Source: Rhynchospora pubera (taxonomy: Eukaryota; Streptophyta; Magnoliopsida; Poales; Cyperaceae). From it: a DNA stretch of 64,000 nucleotides. Position 1 is the stretch's first letter; the number at the start of each line of letters is the position of its first letter. A program made the translations under genes and the position numbers. The notes beneath the pieces are model-generated. The model saw only the letters and a list, made by a program, of their open reading frames with translations. It made no database searches and had not been told where the DNA came from. The DNA lies in the NCBI GenBank assembly GCA_028095005.1, contig CM051460.1:82105676-82169675 (forward strand). The letters are read 5' to 3'. Shown one piece after another: positions 9,027-20,784 of the stretch.

Positions 9027-10997
9027 ATGAATTCGGGAAGTGCGTTGGGTCAATTACCTTTGCCAAAACTCACCAAGTTAAATTATGACAATTGGAGTAT
9101 TCAGATGCGAGCATTGCTCGGTGCACAAGATGCGTGGGAAATTGTCACGACCGGCTACAAAGAACCTACCAACAACGAGATCGACACTATGACTCTGGTT
9201 CAAACCAAGGCATGGAAGGAGAAGCGCATGAAGGACAAGACCGCTCTCTATCTCATGTTTCAAGCGGTGGATGAATCAGGATTTGAGAGAATTGCCGGTG
9301 CGACAACAGCAAAAGAGGCATGGGACACACTACAAAACGTGTTTAAAGGTGCTAGTCGAGTCAAGCAAGTACGCCTCCAAACTCTTCGCGGCGAGTTGGA
9401 GGGCATGAAGATGAAAGAGACAGAAGGAGTCTCCGATTACATTACACGTGTGCAAACGGTGGTGAATCAACTCAAGCGCAATGGTGAACCACTTACAGAT
9501 GCAAGGGTTGTTGAGAAAATTCTGCGGTCATTAACCGAGAATTTTGAGAACGTGGTGTGTGCTATTGAAGAGTCGAAAAATCTTGAAGAGATGACCATTG
9601 ACGAGTTAGCTGGTTCACTTGAGGCGCATGAGCAAAGAAAGAAGAAGAAAATGCAAGAGTCGCTTAATGAGGCGCTACAAGCAAATGCCACAACTAAAGA
9701 AGAAGAGGTTATGTATGTTAATTATAACCACCGAGGAAGAGGAGATAATTTTAGAGGCCGTGGATTTGGTCGCGGTAGAGGACGTGGTCGTGGGAGAGAT
9801 GGTTATGTATACCGTCCAAATGTTGATTGTTACAATTGTGGTAAATATGGACATTATGCTAGAGATTGTAGATCGTCGGAGAAGATAGAAGAGAACACAA
9901 ATCTCATTAAAGAAGAAGAGACGAAGGATGAAGGCGTACTTTTAATGGCATACGAAGACACCATCTCCAACGACGACACAACATGGTATCTTGATACTGG
10001 TGCTAGCAATCATATGAGCGGTAATAGACATCTATTTATGGAGATGCAAAAAATAGAAGAATGTTATGTCTCTTTTGGTAATGCCTCAAAAATTCAAGTG
10101 AAAGGAAAAGGCAAAATCTATTTTGGTCATGGTGATAAAAGAGGCGCAGTTGAAAATGTATATTATGTGCCAGGCTTAAAAAGTAATATCCTAAGCATAG
10201 GAAAATTAATGGAAAGGGGTTATTCGGTCTTTATGAAAGATCGCATCATGCATCTAAAGGATAAACGAGGTCGGTTAATTGCACGAGTGGAAATGAGCAA
10301 GAATCGAATGTACAAAATCGATTTGAGGAATCTACTACAAACTTACTTAAAAAGTGACTTGACCAACAAAACTTCGTTATGGAATAAGAGGCCAGCAAAG
10401 ATGCCTACACGATCTGTCACAAATGGATTGAAGAAGGTAAAGACTTGTGGCAGTAATAGAAGCAGCGAAGAAAAGCATGTTGCACCTGTTAAGAAGCTTA
10501 TTTGGACACCTAAGGTTGCTCAAGTAATTGCTAAAAAAGAGCCCAATGATAATGAATATTATGGAAGTGATTTTGATGATGATTATGAAGATGAAAAGTT
10601 GAAATTAAAAATTGTTTCTATCAATATTGTGCCAACAGTTGCTCCCAAAAGGAATGAGGAAAATAAGAAACTGATAGCTACAGAGAAGAATGCGAAGCTT
10701 GCTGAGCTAGTAGTCAAGGTGAGAGAAGAACTGAATTCAGGGAGCTCTAACAAAGAGAGTGATGAAGAGATTGCGGAGACGAATATGAAGAATTATATTG
10801 CATCAAATGGTATGAAAGTTTATGCTAAACATGTGAAGAAAAGAGAAGAGCAAATGAGTCATGTGACAAGTCGGGATGAAGCAGTAATGAAGATCGAAAT
10901 AAAGGATGGAAGAGATTTGAGTTTAAAGGAGGGATTTGTTGAAAATCAAACTCAAAAAACTGCAGCGCCTATTTTAGGAAATGTAATTCTAGCATGA
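9027..10997 (+). CDS. Copia Gag-protease polyprotein fused to an unidentified C-terminal region
   Basis: The protein is 656 aa in one uninterrupted frame. The N-terminal half is Copia Gag (UBN2 family; LPKLTKLNYDNWSIQMRALL near the start). Next comes an RG-rich RNA-binding stretch at about 234-260 and a CCHC knuckle at 268-281 (CYNCGKYGHYARDC). The aspartic protease active site is DTGASNHMSG, with the catalytic Asp at 323. Homology stops at about residue 440, where an integrase zinc finger would normally follow. About 195 residues of charged, low-hydrophobic sequence come next (acidic patch SDFDDDYEDE, then Lys/Glu-rich) that I do not recognise. It could be captured host coding sequence or lineage-specific drift. 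The last 20 codons lie inside the right LTR. Gag packages RNA; whether the truncated protease works is unknown. Confidence 0.9.
   Translation: MNSGSALGQLPLPKLTKLNYDNWSIQMRALLGAQDAWEIVTTGYKEPTNNEIDTMTLVQTKAWKEKRMKDKTALYLMFQAVDESGFERIAGATTAKEAWDTLQNVFKGASRVKQVRLQTLRGELEGMKMKETEGVSDYITRVQTVVNQLKRNGEPLTDARVVEKILRSLTENFENVVCAIEESKNLEEMTIDELAGSLEAHEQRKKKKMQESLNEALQANATTKEEEVMYVNYNHRGRGDNFRGRGFGRGRGRGRGRDGYVYRPNVDCYNCGKYGHYARDCRSSEKIEENTNLIKEEETKDEGVLLMAYEDTISNDDTTWYLDTGASNHMSGNRHLFMEMQKIEECYVSFGNASKIQVKGKGKIYFGHGDKRGAVENVYYVPGLKSNILSIGKLMERGYSVFMKDRIMHLKDKRGRLIARVEMSKNRMYKIDLRNLLQTYLKSDLTNKTSLWNKRPAKMPTRSVTNGLKKVKTCGSNRSSEEKHVAPVKKLIWTPKVAQVIAKKEPNDNEYYGSDFDDDYEDEKLKLKIVSINIVPTVAPKRNEENKKLIATEKNAKLAELVVKVREELNSGSSNKESDEEIAETNMKNYIASNGMKVYAKHVKKREEQMSHVTSRDEAVMKIEIKDGRDLSLKEGFVENQTQKTAAPILGNVILA
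10925..10934 (+). promoter_or_regulatory. Polypurine tract
   Basis: AAAGGAGGGA lies 2 bp before the right LTR, the position needed to prime plus-strand synthesis. It falls inside the open reading frame. Confidence 0.85.
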
Positions 10998-11205
10998 GTC
11001 ATAATTAATCTAATTATTTTAGGAAATTAGCAAATAGGATTATTATATTTAGTAGTGCTATATTTGTTAAGTCCAGCATTAGAATGTGGTTGTATGGCTA
11101 TAAAAGAGTCTCATGTAACTTTGTTTTATGTATGAGAGAAAATAATATGAAAGTTTGAGTTAAAATAATTTTGTCTCTTCCTCGTTATCTCTCTATATCT
11201 TGTCA
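10937..11205 (+). repeat. 3' LTR of the Copia-type element
   Basis: The 269-bp sequence matches the left LTR without a visible difference. It is followed by the target duplication GTAGG at 11206-11210 and then by the original downstream flank of the small gene. Confidence 0.96.
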
Positions 11206-11216
11206 GTAGGCTCCTT

Positions 11217-11361
11217 TTGCGTTTGGATAGGTGTGGGAAGAAGGGAAGAAGGGAAGAAGTATTGGAAAATGTGTAACTTTGTGAAGAGTTTGGATTATTT
11301 ATAATTTTTTTTCTCCTTCTTCCTTCTTCTTCTTCTTTCTTCCAACGATCCAAACGCACCC
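11217..11361 (+). mobile_element. GGGTGCGTTTGGAT-type MITE next to the Copia element
   Basis: It reads TTGCGTTTGGATAGGTGTG, GGGAAGAA repeats, GTGTAACTTTGTGAAGAG and CTTCTTCTT repeats, and ends ATCCAAACGCACCC. The first bases of the left inverted repeat are altered (CTTTTGCG instead of GGGTGCG). TTA follows the right end. It lay 3' of the gene at 8408 before the Copia insertion. Confidence 0.85.
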
Positions 11362-12214
11362 TTACATATGTTAAAGCCTCAAAGGTTCTTCTTATCATAA
11401 AATAATTCTGAATTCTTTTGTTTAGATTTTAGAACTTTCTCTCAATTCCTGCTTGGTTGTAATAGGGGGGGGAAAAAAAAACCGGCCGGTTCTCTAGTGA
11501 AAAAACTTTATTATTATTTGATGTTTCGAATTTATTACTCTTTTTAGATATGAGTTTTTAATCTATTGATGAAAGATTAACTTTAATAAAAATGTGGATT
11601 TAAAAGTTCAAGAGAAATTTTTTATAAATATTTGTCAATAAAATGTTTGATTTTATTCAAATCTTAAAAAAGATATGCAACACTCTTTCTTTATTGCTCT
11701 GCTAAATATTTCGGGAAACTGCCCTCTAACCTAAAATATGATAGCAAGGTGTGATGTATGGAAAATTTTTTGCGTGTATAAACTTACATTGCAAATCTTG
11801 GTAATACATAAAATTTCATATTAGATAATCCTTGTTCGTCTAATCAATTGTTATTGAAATCAGCCAGCTGTTTGATAAGTATCCATTTAAACTTTCTGAA
11901 TTAAATTGACATTTCAAATTTTTATGGATCCATAAAATATTTTCGTACGTTTCATGCACGGAATAGTGGAGTATTTTTTTTTCCCGAATTTGATTACAAA
12001 ATTATTGGTCAGGAACGACCTCGAAAGTGACAAGAGGACTACACTCCAAAACAATTTGGTGATGTATTTTATACGTTAAAATTTAACGCATTTATCTATA
12101 TTTTGTATCTTAAAGGCCTATTTCCAAGAAAATCATTTTGTGCGATGGTTTCGAAATAATATCAAGCTCTAACACAATCAAGCAATCAGAATTATTTTTG
12201 GCAAATTTCACTTT
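11362..12214. other. Spacer without recognised content
   Basis: AT-rich with a G7A9 run near 11465. No conserved frame or inverted-repeat element that I can support. Confidence 0.5.
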
Positions 12215-13575
12215 CTGAAAATAGAAGCGCGCTCCCTGTTCAACACATTTGCTCCTCTCTGTTCGCGCACTCCTCACCCCTCCTCACTCTCACCCCGCAT
12301 CACCCCCCTCACGAGGGCCTCACCCCTCTCCCTCACTCGCTTCTCTCTTCCCCTTCACCCCTCTTCACCCATTTGTTCCGTCTCTCCTCTCTTTCACCGC
12401 TCGCCGACGCGCAGCCTTGTCGTCGCCGTCGCTGTCGCACAGTCCTCCCGTCGCCCAGCCCAGCCCTACAGTTATCAAAATCATAAATGAATATTATTTA
12501 CTCTCTCACTTGTATTAAACACTCTCTTATTACTAATTATTTACTCCCTTATAGTTTTTTAGTTACTCCCTAGCGACAGTTTTATCAATAGCGACAGTTT
12601 TATTTACTTCCTAGCGACAGTTTTATCAATTCTGAATGTTATTTACTCTCTTATACATATTAGGTACTCATTTTATACTAGTTATTTACTCTCTTATTGC
12701 TATTTAGTTACTCCCAAATAATAGCATAATCAGATATGAATATTATTTACTCTCTTATTTGTATTAAATATTCCCTTACTACTACTTATTTACTCCCTTA
12801 TAGTTATTTAGTTACTCCCAAACAATAGTAGAATCAGTTCTGAATGTTATTTACTCCCTCATACATATTAGATACTCTTTTTAGTTACTCCCAAACAACA
12901 ATAGAATTAGATATGAATATTATTTACTCCGTTGTATATATTATTTACTCCCTTATACTGATCAATTTCCTCCCTTATAGTAATTTAGTTACTCCCAAAA
13001 AATAGCAGAATCAGATATGAATGTTATTTACTCCCTTATATATATTAGATAATCCTTAATACTGATTAATATTATCCCTTATAGTAATTTAGTTACACCC
13101 AAGTTGTAACAGAACTAGATCTAAACTTCTTTTCTCTTCTTATCCTTCTTTATTTCTACTTCTTTCTTTCTCAACCAGATCTGATCAGTATAGGAGAGGG
13201 AGCAGTGAGGCGGAGGAGAGGTTGAGGTGAGACGGAGGCGGATGCGAGGCGGAGGAGAGGTGAGGCGAAGTAGAGGAGAGGCTAAGGCGGAAGAGAGATG
13301 AGGCGAAGCAGAGGAGAGACAGAGGCGGAGGAGAGGAGAGGCGAAGGAGAGGCTGAGATGAGGCGGAGGCGGAGGAGAGGAGATGCAATGTACCAGTCGG
13401 ATTGGTCGGAGAGACGGCGCGTGAGGGAGAGTAGAGAGGAGGCGCCCATGGGAAGAGAAGGGACGCGAACAGGGAAGGTCCCGTGAGGGTGAGGGTGAAA
13501 CGATAATTCGCGCAGGGATAGGATGAGAAGAGAGCCACTTCATCACGTGAGAGGACAGAGCGCTCCCTCTTAATT
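12215..13575. repeat. Tandem-repeat block between CT-rich and GA-rich arms
   Basis: Three parts. The left arm, 12225-12475, is C+T-rich (TCACCCCTCCTC-like runs). The centre, 12480-13110, has about six diverged tandem units of roughly 100-115 bp built from ATTTACTCCCTTATA, TTTAGTTACTCCCAA and AATAGCAGAATCAGATATGAAT. The right arm, 13190-13400, is G+A-rich with repeated GAGGCGGAGGAGAGG. AGCGCGCTCCCT near 12230 and AGCGCTCCCT near 13558 lie in the same orientation at the two ends. The frames here (12249 on +, 13121 on -) are low-complexity Pro/Ser/Leu-rich products of the skewed composition. It may be a non-autonomous transposon, but no clear termini were found. Confidence 0.6.
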
Positions 13576-14562
13576 GTCTGATTGCGTGAATTCTGATTGA
13601 TACGAGTAATTCTTCGAAATAATATGGCATTTATCTCTCAGAAACATCTAGTAAGTTTTTAGGAAAAAGAATTTTACATAATGTTAGAGAGTAAATGAAC
13701 TATTTTCCTTGGTAGTTACATAATTTCTTTCTCGAACTTTTACTGTTATTAAGGTTGGGTTAAAATTTATTGGACAACAATTGTGCAACAAATTGAAACT
13801 TCCTTTATTGGACAATACTAAAGATAGACATGAGGTCCACTTTTCTTAAAATTATACATGAAACTAACATGAAACTATGAAAGAGTCGCCATCTTATCCG
13901 AAGCCTGACTACCCATTTACAATCTGAAGACTTTTTTTGAGTCCACTAATCCTTGTACGTGATCCAAAATTTTAATCGTCACAATCACTCCGTTTCCCAA
14001 TTTGTAACAATTGTCAGCTTAAAGTCAATTGAGCCCATAAAACCTAATAGGCTCGTTTGAGATTGTCAACTACCGTACTTTTTCTTAGAAAAAACTGAAA
14101 TATCACGGATCTCTTGTTCGTCAATTATGTTTTATATTACAGCATGTTTGTGTAACATTTTTTTCTTAATTTAGAGTTGTTCGGATCTCTTGAGAATAAA
14201 GTTAGAACTATTTATATATTCAGGATAAAAAATTTATTTCTAGATGATTGAGAATATATATATATATATATATTTACATTAACAATGTTATTTTTAAATT
14301 GTCTTGAATCCAGAATAAATTTTTAATCCCATGTATTTTGCTCATTTTTTTAATTTTGGATATTTTATTCCAACGAACTTATTATTCTGAAATCTAAAAT
14401 GAACCAACGTACTCGGATTAAAAATGTAATCTAAATTTGTGAACACTTAGAAATACACACTAATCTAAAATAATTTATTCTCGGTTATCTAGAAATAATT
14501 TTTTTTATTATGAATAACTAAATTCTGATTTTATGCTTAAACGATCCAAGCTCACCCATAGT
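13576..14562. other. Spacer, with a possible decayed inverted-repeat element at its right
   Basis: 13576-14160 holds nothing recognisable. From about 14170 (GAGTTGTTCGGATCTCTTGAGAATAAA) to 14557 (GATTTTATGCTTAAACGATCCAAGCTCACCC) the ends are weakly inverted, as in an old MITE. A (TA)n microsatellite lies at about 14249-14272. Confidence 0.4.
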
Positions 14563-15403
14563 TAGTGAATTACAAATTGTGACGTGTTTGGTGTGTTGAC
14601 ACGGTACAGACCCGTGTTACCACGACACAACACGCCACATGTACGGATTTAACACGACACATGTGTGTTGGTGTGGCGTGTTAAAACTGTATCGTGTTGG
14701 CATTTTCAGTCAAGTGACAAGGTTTAACACGATACGGTTCAAACACGGTTCGATTTGACACGACACGGTTACAACAAGACACAAAACGGTTCCATATATT
14801 TTTTTTAATTTTGAAATTCAAAATTAAATAAATAGTATAGAAATATTAATCATTATAAAAAAATAAGGTTGATTTGAAATTTCACATGCTTTTATAATTT
14901 TTAAATCTAAAATTGTAACATGGCAAAAAATATCAATACATAAGAATTAATAGTGATGGATTATTTGAAACTTCAAGCAAAAAATATCATAAAAAACATG
15001 TAATTTTTTAACCAAAATATTACCAATTAACATTATCTGATTTCTATTATTTTTTAATAATATATTTTATCATGAAATATAAAAAAAGAATAATTCTTAC
15101 GTAGAAAATGAATATCAAAATTTTAATTTGTATTTTTTTCAGTTTTTAAATAAATTTTTACAATTTCTAAAAAAAATTATAAGCTTCTAATACAGTTTGA
15201 CACGGTTGACACAACTGCGGCGTGGCGTGTTAACATGGTTACCAACTGTGTCGTGTCAGTTTCCGTGTTGTGTTGGCATGTTCCTCCACTCAACACGACA
15301 CAACACGATTGCAAATATAACCCGTGTCAACACAACAAGACACGATGTTAAACACACCCGTGTTTGACACGACACACCACAACACGCTAAGATTGTAATT
15401 CAC
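14563..15403. mobile_element. Non-autonomous hAT-like element with subterminal ACACGACAC repeats
   Basis: The 841-bp element is flanked by CCCATAGT (14555-14562) and GCCATAGT (15404-15411), an 8-bp target duplication with one mismatch. The ends are inverted: left GTGAATTACAA, right reading inward GTGAATTACAATC. Both subterminal regions are dense in CGTGTTGACACGACAC-type motifs, mirrored between the ends, and the middle is AT-rich filler without a frame. Subterminal motif arrays plus 8-bp duplications are typical of hAT elements. No transposase is encoded. Confidence 0.78.
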
Positions 15404-17640
15404 GCCATAGTGCTTAAACGAGCCTTCAGATTCTAATGGATCGTGGATAAATAATGGATCATGAAAAATTTAAGGAAAAAATATATATGTAGAAGGAGGG
15501 AAAAAAGAAATAAAAGCACACAGTGCAAAAGCAAATGAAAAGAAAAGAGAGAGGTATATGAATTCTTGGTTCTTATCTAATGAAGGAAATGGATTTTGCT
15601 CCTCTAAATTAAATTTGTTTCTCGTATGATCGGTTATTAATGAATAGTAAACGTGTAAATACAACTTGTTTGACAAACATTACTTTCGGAATAGTTTTTT
15701 TTTCTTTTTTCTAAAACAGAACAAAAGGCAGGAGGATAAAAGATTTGAGGGATAGAGAAAGTAGGTTCTATATGAATTTTTTGTGGCTCATTCACAAAAG
15801 AAAAGGGTGAGATAGACAGAAAGATAAAGAGATGGGTCCCATAAATAAGATAACAATTAGTACAACTATTTCTACAAAAATCACATTATATTTAAATTTC
15901 AATACAATGTATTATATTGAAATTTGTATTTTTGTAAGATGCTAACTTTATTATAACATTTTTATTTTGTCAAGCGTAAACTTGGATTAATTTTATTCTA
16001 TCATTGTGAACTCATAATAATTAATTTTAGAGTATCAAAAAGAAAAATGAATTATACTGATTTCACATACGGTAATATTTATGGGTGAATATTTACATAT
16101 AAACATGCATGTTCTTGCTTAAAAAAAATGAAACACGCTCTTCCAGAAAAGGAAAGAAAATGTTTAAAAGCAAAAGAAAACATTATCTGATGATTCTTAT
16201 TTAATTTTGTTTTCTTAGGATGACAATTTTCTGTTTGACGGAAGGGGAGTCTTTATCAAGTGGCATTGCGCCACTTGGCAGAACGGCAGAATACCGACAC
16301 AAGCAAACTCATTTTCTCCCACAAATCGGATAATGTTGAAACGATCTTTCTACACGTGTGCTTTTGGATCGGGCAATGGGCAAATACAAACCCATAACAT
16401 CATAAACCCTCATTGAGTAAAATATATAGGCAAATACCAACTTATAACCAGCAGTTTATGTTGAATTACAAATATAGTATCTTGTTATTCATTCCGACTT
16501 TTGATAACATAGTTGTTCTTGGTTTTGATAAGAGTTTTTGTCTGAGATGGGTTGTAGGATAATCCGACCCGGATCCGGTAATATCCCTAGGTTTTGGTTT
16601 CTCAAGAAGTCTGATCCACATGTTCCCCTGGCCTTGGGACGCCAAGCAAAGGGAAAGTTTTTCTTAATCAAATATGAAAAGAGGAGTTTAGGCGTGGTCT
16701 AGCATTAATTAAGCAGGGTATACTAAACTTCATATATGTCACTTGAATGTAGATCACAAAACAGAAATGCACCTTATGCCTTTATCAATGATTAGTTTGC
16801 ATCATAAAAAAACATGTATAACATATATCTGGATATATGTATTGAGCTTTCTAGATTTTATATTATCATTTTTAATGAAAAGCAGTAATTAGTTTTTTTA
16901 GATTATGTAAATTTAAGTCCATATTTTTCTCTCTTGCATTTTGTAATGTAAACTTTTCATTTACTAAATTTGCTTAATGGTGATAAGAGGTAAGGTTAAA
17001 TCAAATTAACGGGGATTGGTTATTTTATCTTGGCAAGTAATAATGTGCATAGGTTTATTTTTTTCATTGATAATTTATGCTCCAATACATAGAGTTTTAA
17101 TAAATTATAAATTATTATATGCATATATAAACTTTTAGGAGGGACCTTATTTAGTTCTGGTGCTTATTTACAACAAGCATATACCATAATCCAACTTTTA
17201 TTTTACTCCACGTTTTTAGTTTATAGTTTCCAAGCTAAATATTTTGTGGCTATAGGATGTAGTGGTTAATTAAGAGAAATAACAGATCTGTATTTCATAT
17301 AAATTAAGTTGCAAGCTAATATCCCCAACACCACTCCTTCAATATAATTCTCTGTCATTTAATTGAGTTGACCAATATAAAAAACTTGACAAATACAAAA
17401 ACACCTAAAGATATTAGTACTAAAATTTCTTTTCTTAGATTCTGACTTGAAGAGCAATTCTATGTACCATACATTTTTCTTTTAATGCATATTGTATAAA
17501 TTAAGTATGAGAATATTAAAAAGACATTTCAATTTTTTTTTGACACTCCAAAATGTGAGAATATGATTAAATTTCTATCCGCCTATATTTTTTAAGTACG
17601 ATGATGCTTAACAATAATGATAATTTAGCACTAAAAAGCT
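15404..17640. other. Spacer upstream of the adenine-nucleotide carrier gene
   Basis: AT-rich intergenic DNA. No conserved frame, RNA gene or recognisable transposon end. The short frame at 16489-16671 (-) is not conserved with anything I know. Confidence 0.5.
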
Positions 17641-18019
17641 TTTTTTTTTTATTACACCATTTATCTATCTAAGTGTTATTACACCAAGTGCATTTGAGAA
17701 TGTACAATTTTGGAGGCGAATCACAGTCCTCTCTGCTCCCCCACTCATTCTCTTCTCTCTCTCTCTCTCTAAATAAAAATGGAGAGCCGCCACTGATATC
17801 AAGCTTCTTCTCTTCCCTCTCCGTTCCATTCCTCTCCTTCCTACAAACACCAAAACCTCTGTTTAATAACCCCAAAACAAATTAAACCTCCATTCATAGA
17901 AACAAGAACCCAACAAAACAACATAAAAAACAACCCAAAACAAACGATAGCATAAGGAATTTGATCCAATCCAGTCCGATCCGACCCAAGATCTGAGCGA
18001 TCGCCAATAGGGTTTTGGA
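17640..18019 (+). promoter_or_regulatory. Probable 5' leader and core promoter of the carrier gene
   Basis: A pyrimidine-rich (CT)n tract at 17749-17770, then C/A-rich unstructured leader to the ATG at 18020. CT microsatellites near transcription starts are common in plant housekeeping genes. No clear TATA box is seen, and the transcription start is not fixed by the sequence. Confidence 0.45.
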
Positions 18020-20752
18020 ATGGCGTCGGAGGATGTGGTCGGGAAGAGCACAGGCGAGACCGCCGTGTCGCGCTTCGTGAATCTCGCGGAGGAAGCCAAG
18101 GCGAGACAGAGACACGCCATAGTTAGCATTTGCAAGAGTCTCTTCGCTGGTGGTGTCGCTGGTGCAGTGTAAGCTCTTTTGAGTTCTGCTTTTGTATCTA
18201 TTTATGTTTCTCTGTTATTGGGTTTGATTGGTGTCTTTGTCTTGTATGGTTTAATTTGCTGTAAATCGTAAAATGCTTGATGATTTGTAAGCTATGATAA
18301 TAGTGAAAGGCTGCTGGAAGTTCATTTGAATTATCTGTGGATTATTATTTTCATGTTTCTCTGCAATTCACTTCAATGATATGTTATAGGTGGAATATCT
18401 TAATAAGGAATTGTATGGTTAAGCGAGCATTTCTAATAAAGGTTCTGTTTGGCTACTAATGGCACACTTTAGATTGAAAATGGTGTAATTGCAATTCTGA
18501 TGTAGTAAATGGTGTAGAGAAAGCATCAACCTGAAGTTATTGTCCTCCTTTCATTTTGGTACCTTCTATGTTAACATATCATTGAAAGTGGGTACCTTCT
18601 ATGTTACTTTAGTTATCATACCCTTCTATTTCATACCATATTTGGTATGCTAATTAATTGTCCAATTGTTAATTCTTCTCACAGAGCCAGGTTTTCAAGG
18701 TGATGTTGTTAGTGATTGAAATCAAATTTAAGGTGATAGGTACACATCATGTTGAAAGTGGGATTTTGTGGAAAATAGTCCATGGAAGTTCTGTCTAGTT
18801 GTGTGGCAAAAATTGAATCTTTGGTTTTGTGGGGTTGTTGCGAGGGCCTTTTTACCTCTTTAATTAAAGAATGGTATGTGCGAATTAGGGATTGAATTTT
18901 CCAAATGTTTGGTGCATAGACAAATAATAAAGTAAGTGTTAGTGCAAGATCACTTATAGTGATTCAAGAGATCAATTTCAATTTGCCTATCTTATAATAT
19001 GGGGCTAATTGATTGTGATGCACCTCAATTCCCTGACCAAGTTATTATTTCCCAATTTGTTGTATTTAATCAGATACATGTTGTCTGGGCCTTTTCCATT
19101 GTTTTCTTCTTTTGTGTCACTTACATGCACTTATTATCCTTTATGATACTTTATTGCTCATTTATGCCAAAAAGTACTTATCTCTCTTTGGAATTATTTT
19201 TTTATAATTTTCTTTTAAAAAAGACGAATCAAATCAATGTAAATTTTTCAAGTCCTATGCAAATGAAATTTTATGTACTTTTTTTTAATGTAAAATTTTA
19301 CAAAAAATAGCCCATTAACCAATGTTACCATGTACCATTTTGTTTTATTTAAAATTTAAATGTTGTATACAATTGTTTTTTTTATTTGATGTAGATCCCG
19401 TACTGCAGTAGCTCCCCTTGAACGGCTAAAAATCTTGCTCCAGGTACTGTGTATGATCACCCTCCTCCTCTCTCTCTCTTTCTCTCCTGCTAACTCAGCC
19501 ATGTTCATCCCTCAATCATATGATTGTATCTTTTCAGGTTCAAAATCCCCACAATATTAAGTACAATGGTACAATTCAAGGCCTTAAGTACATTTGGAGA
19601 ACCGAGGGACTCAGAGGCCTTTTCAAGGGAAATGGTACCAATTGTGCCCGAATTGTACCAAACTCAGCTGTCAAATTCTTCAGCTATGAAGAAGCATCCA
19701 GGTTTATTTTTGCAGCTCCATAGTTCAAATATAAACATCTCTTTCGGGTCTTAATTATTATTTCCTTGTTAAAAACCAATTTCTCCTTCCTATTGTTTAC
19801 TTTGCTATTTATTTTTGACAGAGGGATTTTGTGGTTTTATCGGCAGTCAAGTGGAAATGGTATAGAACTCTACTTTTTGCTGTTATATATTTTATTCTTT
19901 TCACTGTGATTTCTTTAACAGCTTTATATTTTATTCTTTTCAAGGATTCAAGATATCTGTTTCATTTATATTCTAATCTATAAGCTATATCTGTTCTATG
20001 TGTATCCTAAAGATAATCTAATTGATGCAAGGGTTTGAATTCTTATTGTCTAATTTGCTTAATTAGGGATAGATTTGAACAATTATTATATGATATAAAA
20101 TATAGCAGAATAAAACTAGTTTTATTGTGTAAGAGGGCCATATGTTTGACTTTGTGAATGATTGCAGAGGATGCCCAATTGACTCCACTGTTGCGGCTTG
20201 GTGCTGGTGCATGTGCCGGTATAATAGCTATGTCTGCCACTTATCCCATGGACATGGTTCGTGGCCGAATTACTGTCCAGGTAACTCTTTTTGAAAATCT
20301 TTTTAGCCCTTGGCAAGCAGTCCTAGTACATGTAAGAAGATGTTTAGCACAATTTTTTATTTTTTCTTGACCTGTCGAGGCTAATTGTTCAAATGAGGTT
20401 TTCTGAAGGTAATTGAGATCAAAACTTTAAAGCATTGTTTTACTGACCTGGTTAATACCTGCCTGGTTTAGCGTCTTTATTTAAAGGCTTTAACAACCAT
20501 CATACAGATACCAGGCATTATGGTATAGCTTCTTTCAAATTTATTATATATAGTTGATTTCTCAATCTTTGTATAATTTCATTCTTATGCTATTTAGTGG
20601 CATTTACCTTTTTCCTGTTTGCATATTTTACAGACTGAGAAGTCGCCATACCAGTATAGAGGCATGTTTCATGCATTAAGCACTGTGTACAGGGAAGAAG
20701 GCTTCCGTGCTCTCTATAGAGGTTGGCTTCCTTCTGTCATTGGAGTGGTCTG

Positions 20753-20784
<32 letters not shown>

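Larger units (their letters stand above)
8731..11205 (+). mobile_element. Complete, very young non-autonomous Copia-type retrotransposon
   Basis: Two 269-bp LTRs (8731-8999 and 10937-11205, TGTTGAAA...TTGTCA) look identical. The target duplication GTAGG is perfect (8726-8730 and 11206-11210). The primer-binding site TGGTATCAGAGC is at 9003-9014 and the polypurine tract AAAGGAGGGA at 10925-10934. The single frame encodes gag and the start of protease, then unrelated sequence. Integrase, reverse transcriptase and RNase H are missing. All cis signals are intact, so the element could still be moved in trans by a full-length relative. At 2475 bp it is about half the length of an autonomous Copia element. 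Confidence 0.96.

Noticed and set aside
12249..12518. Open frame of 89 codons rich in Pro/Ser/Leu on +
   Set aside because: It arises from the C+T-rich arm of a repeat block. No domain, low complexity, and the end of the frame runs into the tandem repeats.
13121..13630. Open frame of 169 codons on the minus strand, Ser/Pro/Leu/Arg-rich
   Set aside because: It follows the GAGGCGGAGGAGAGG repeats, which are open in several frames on both strands. No recognisable domain or start context.
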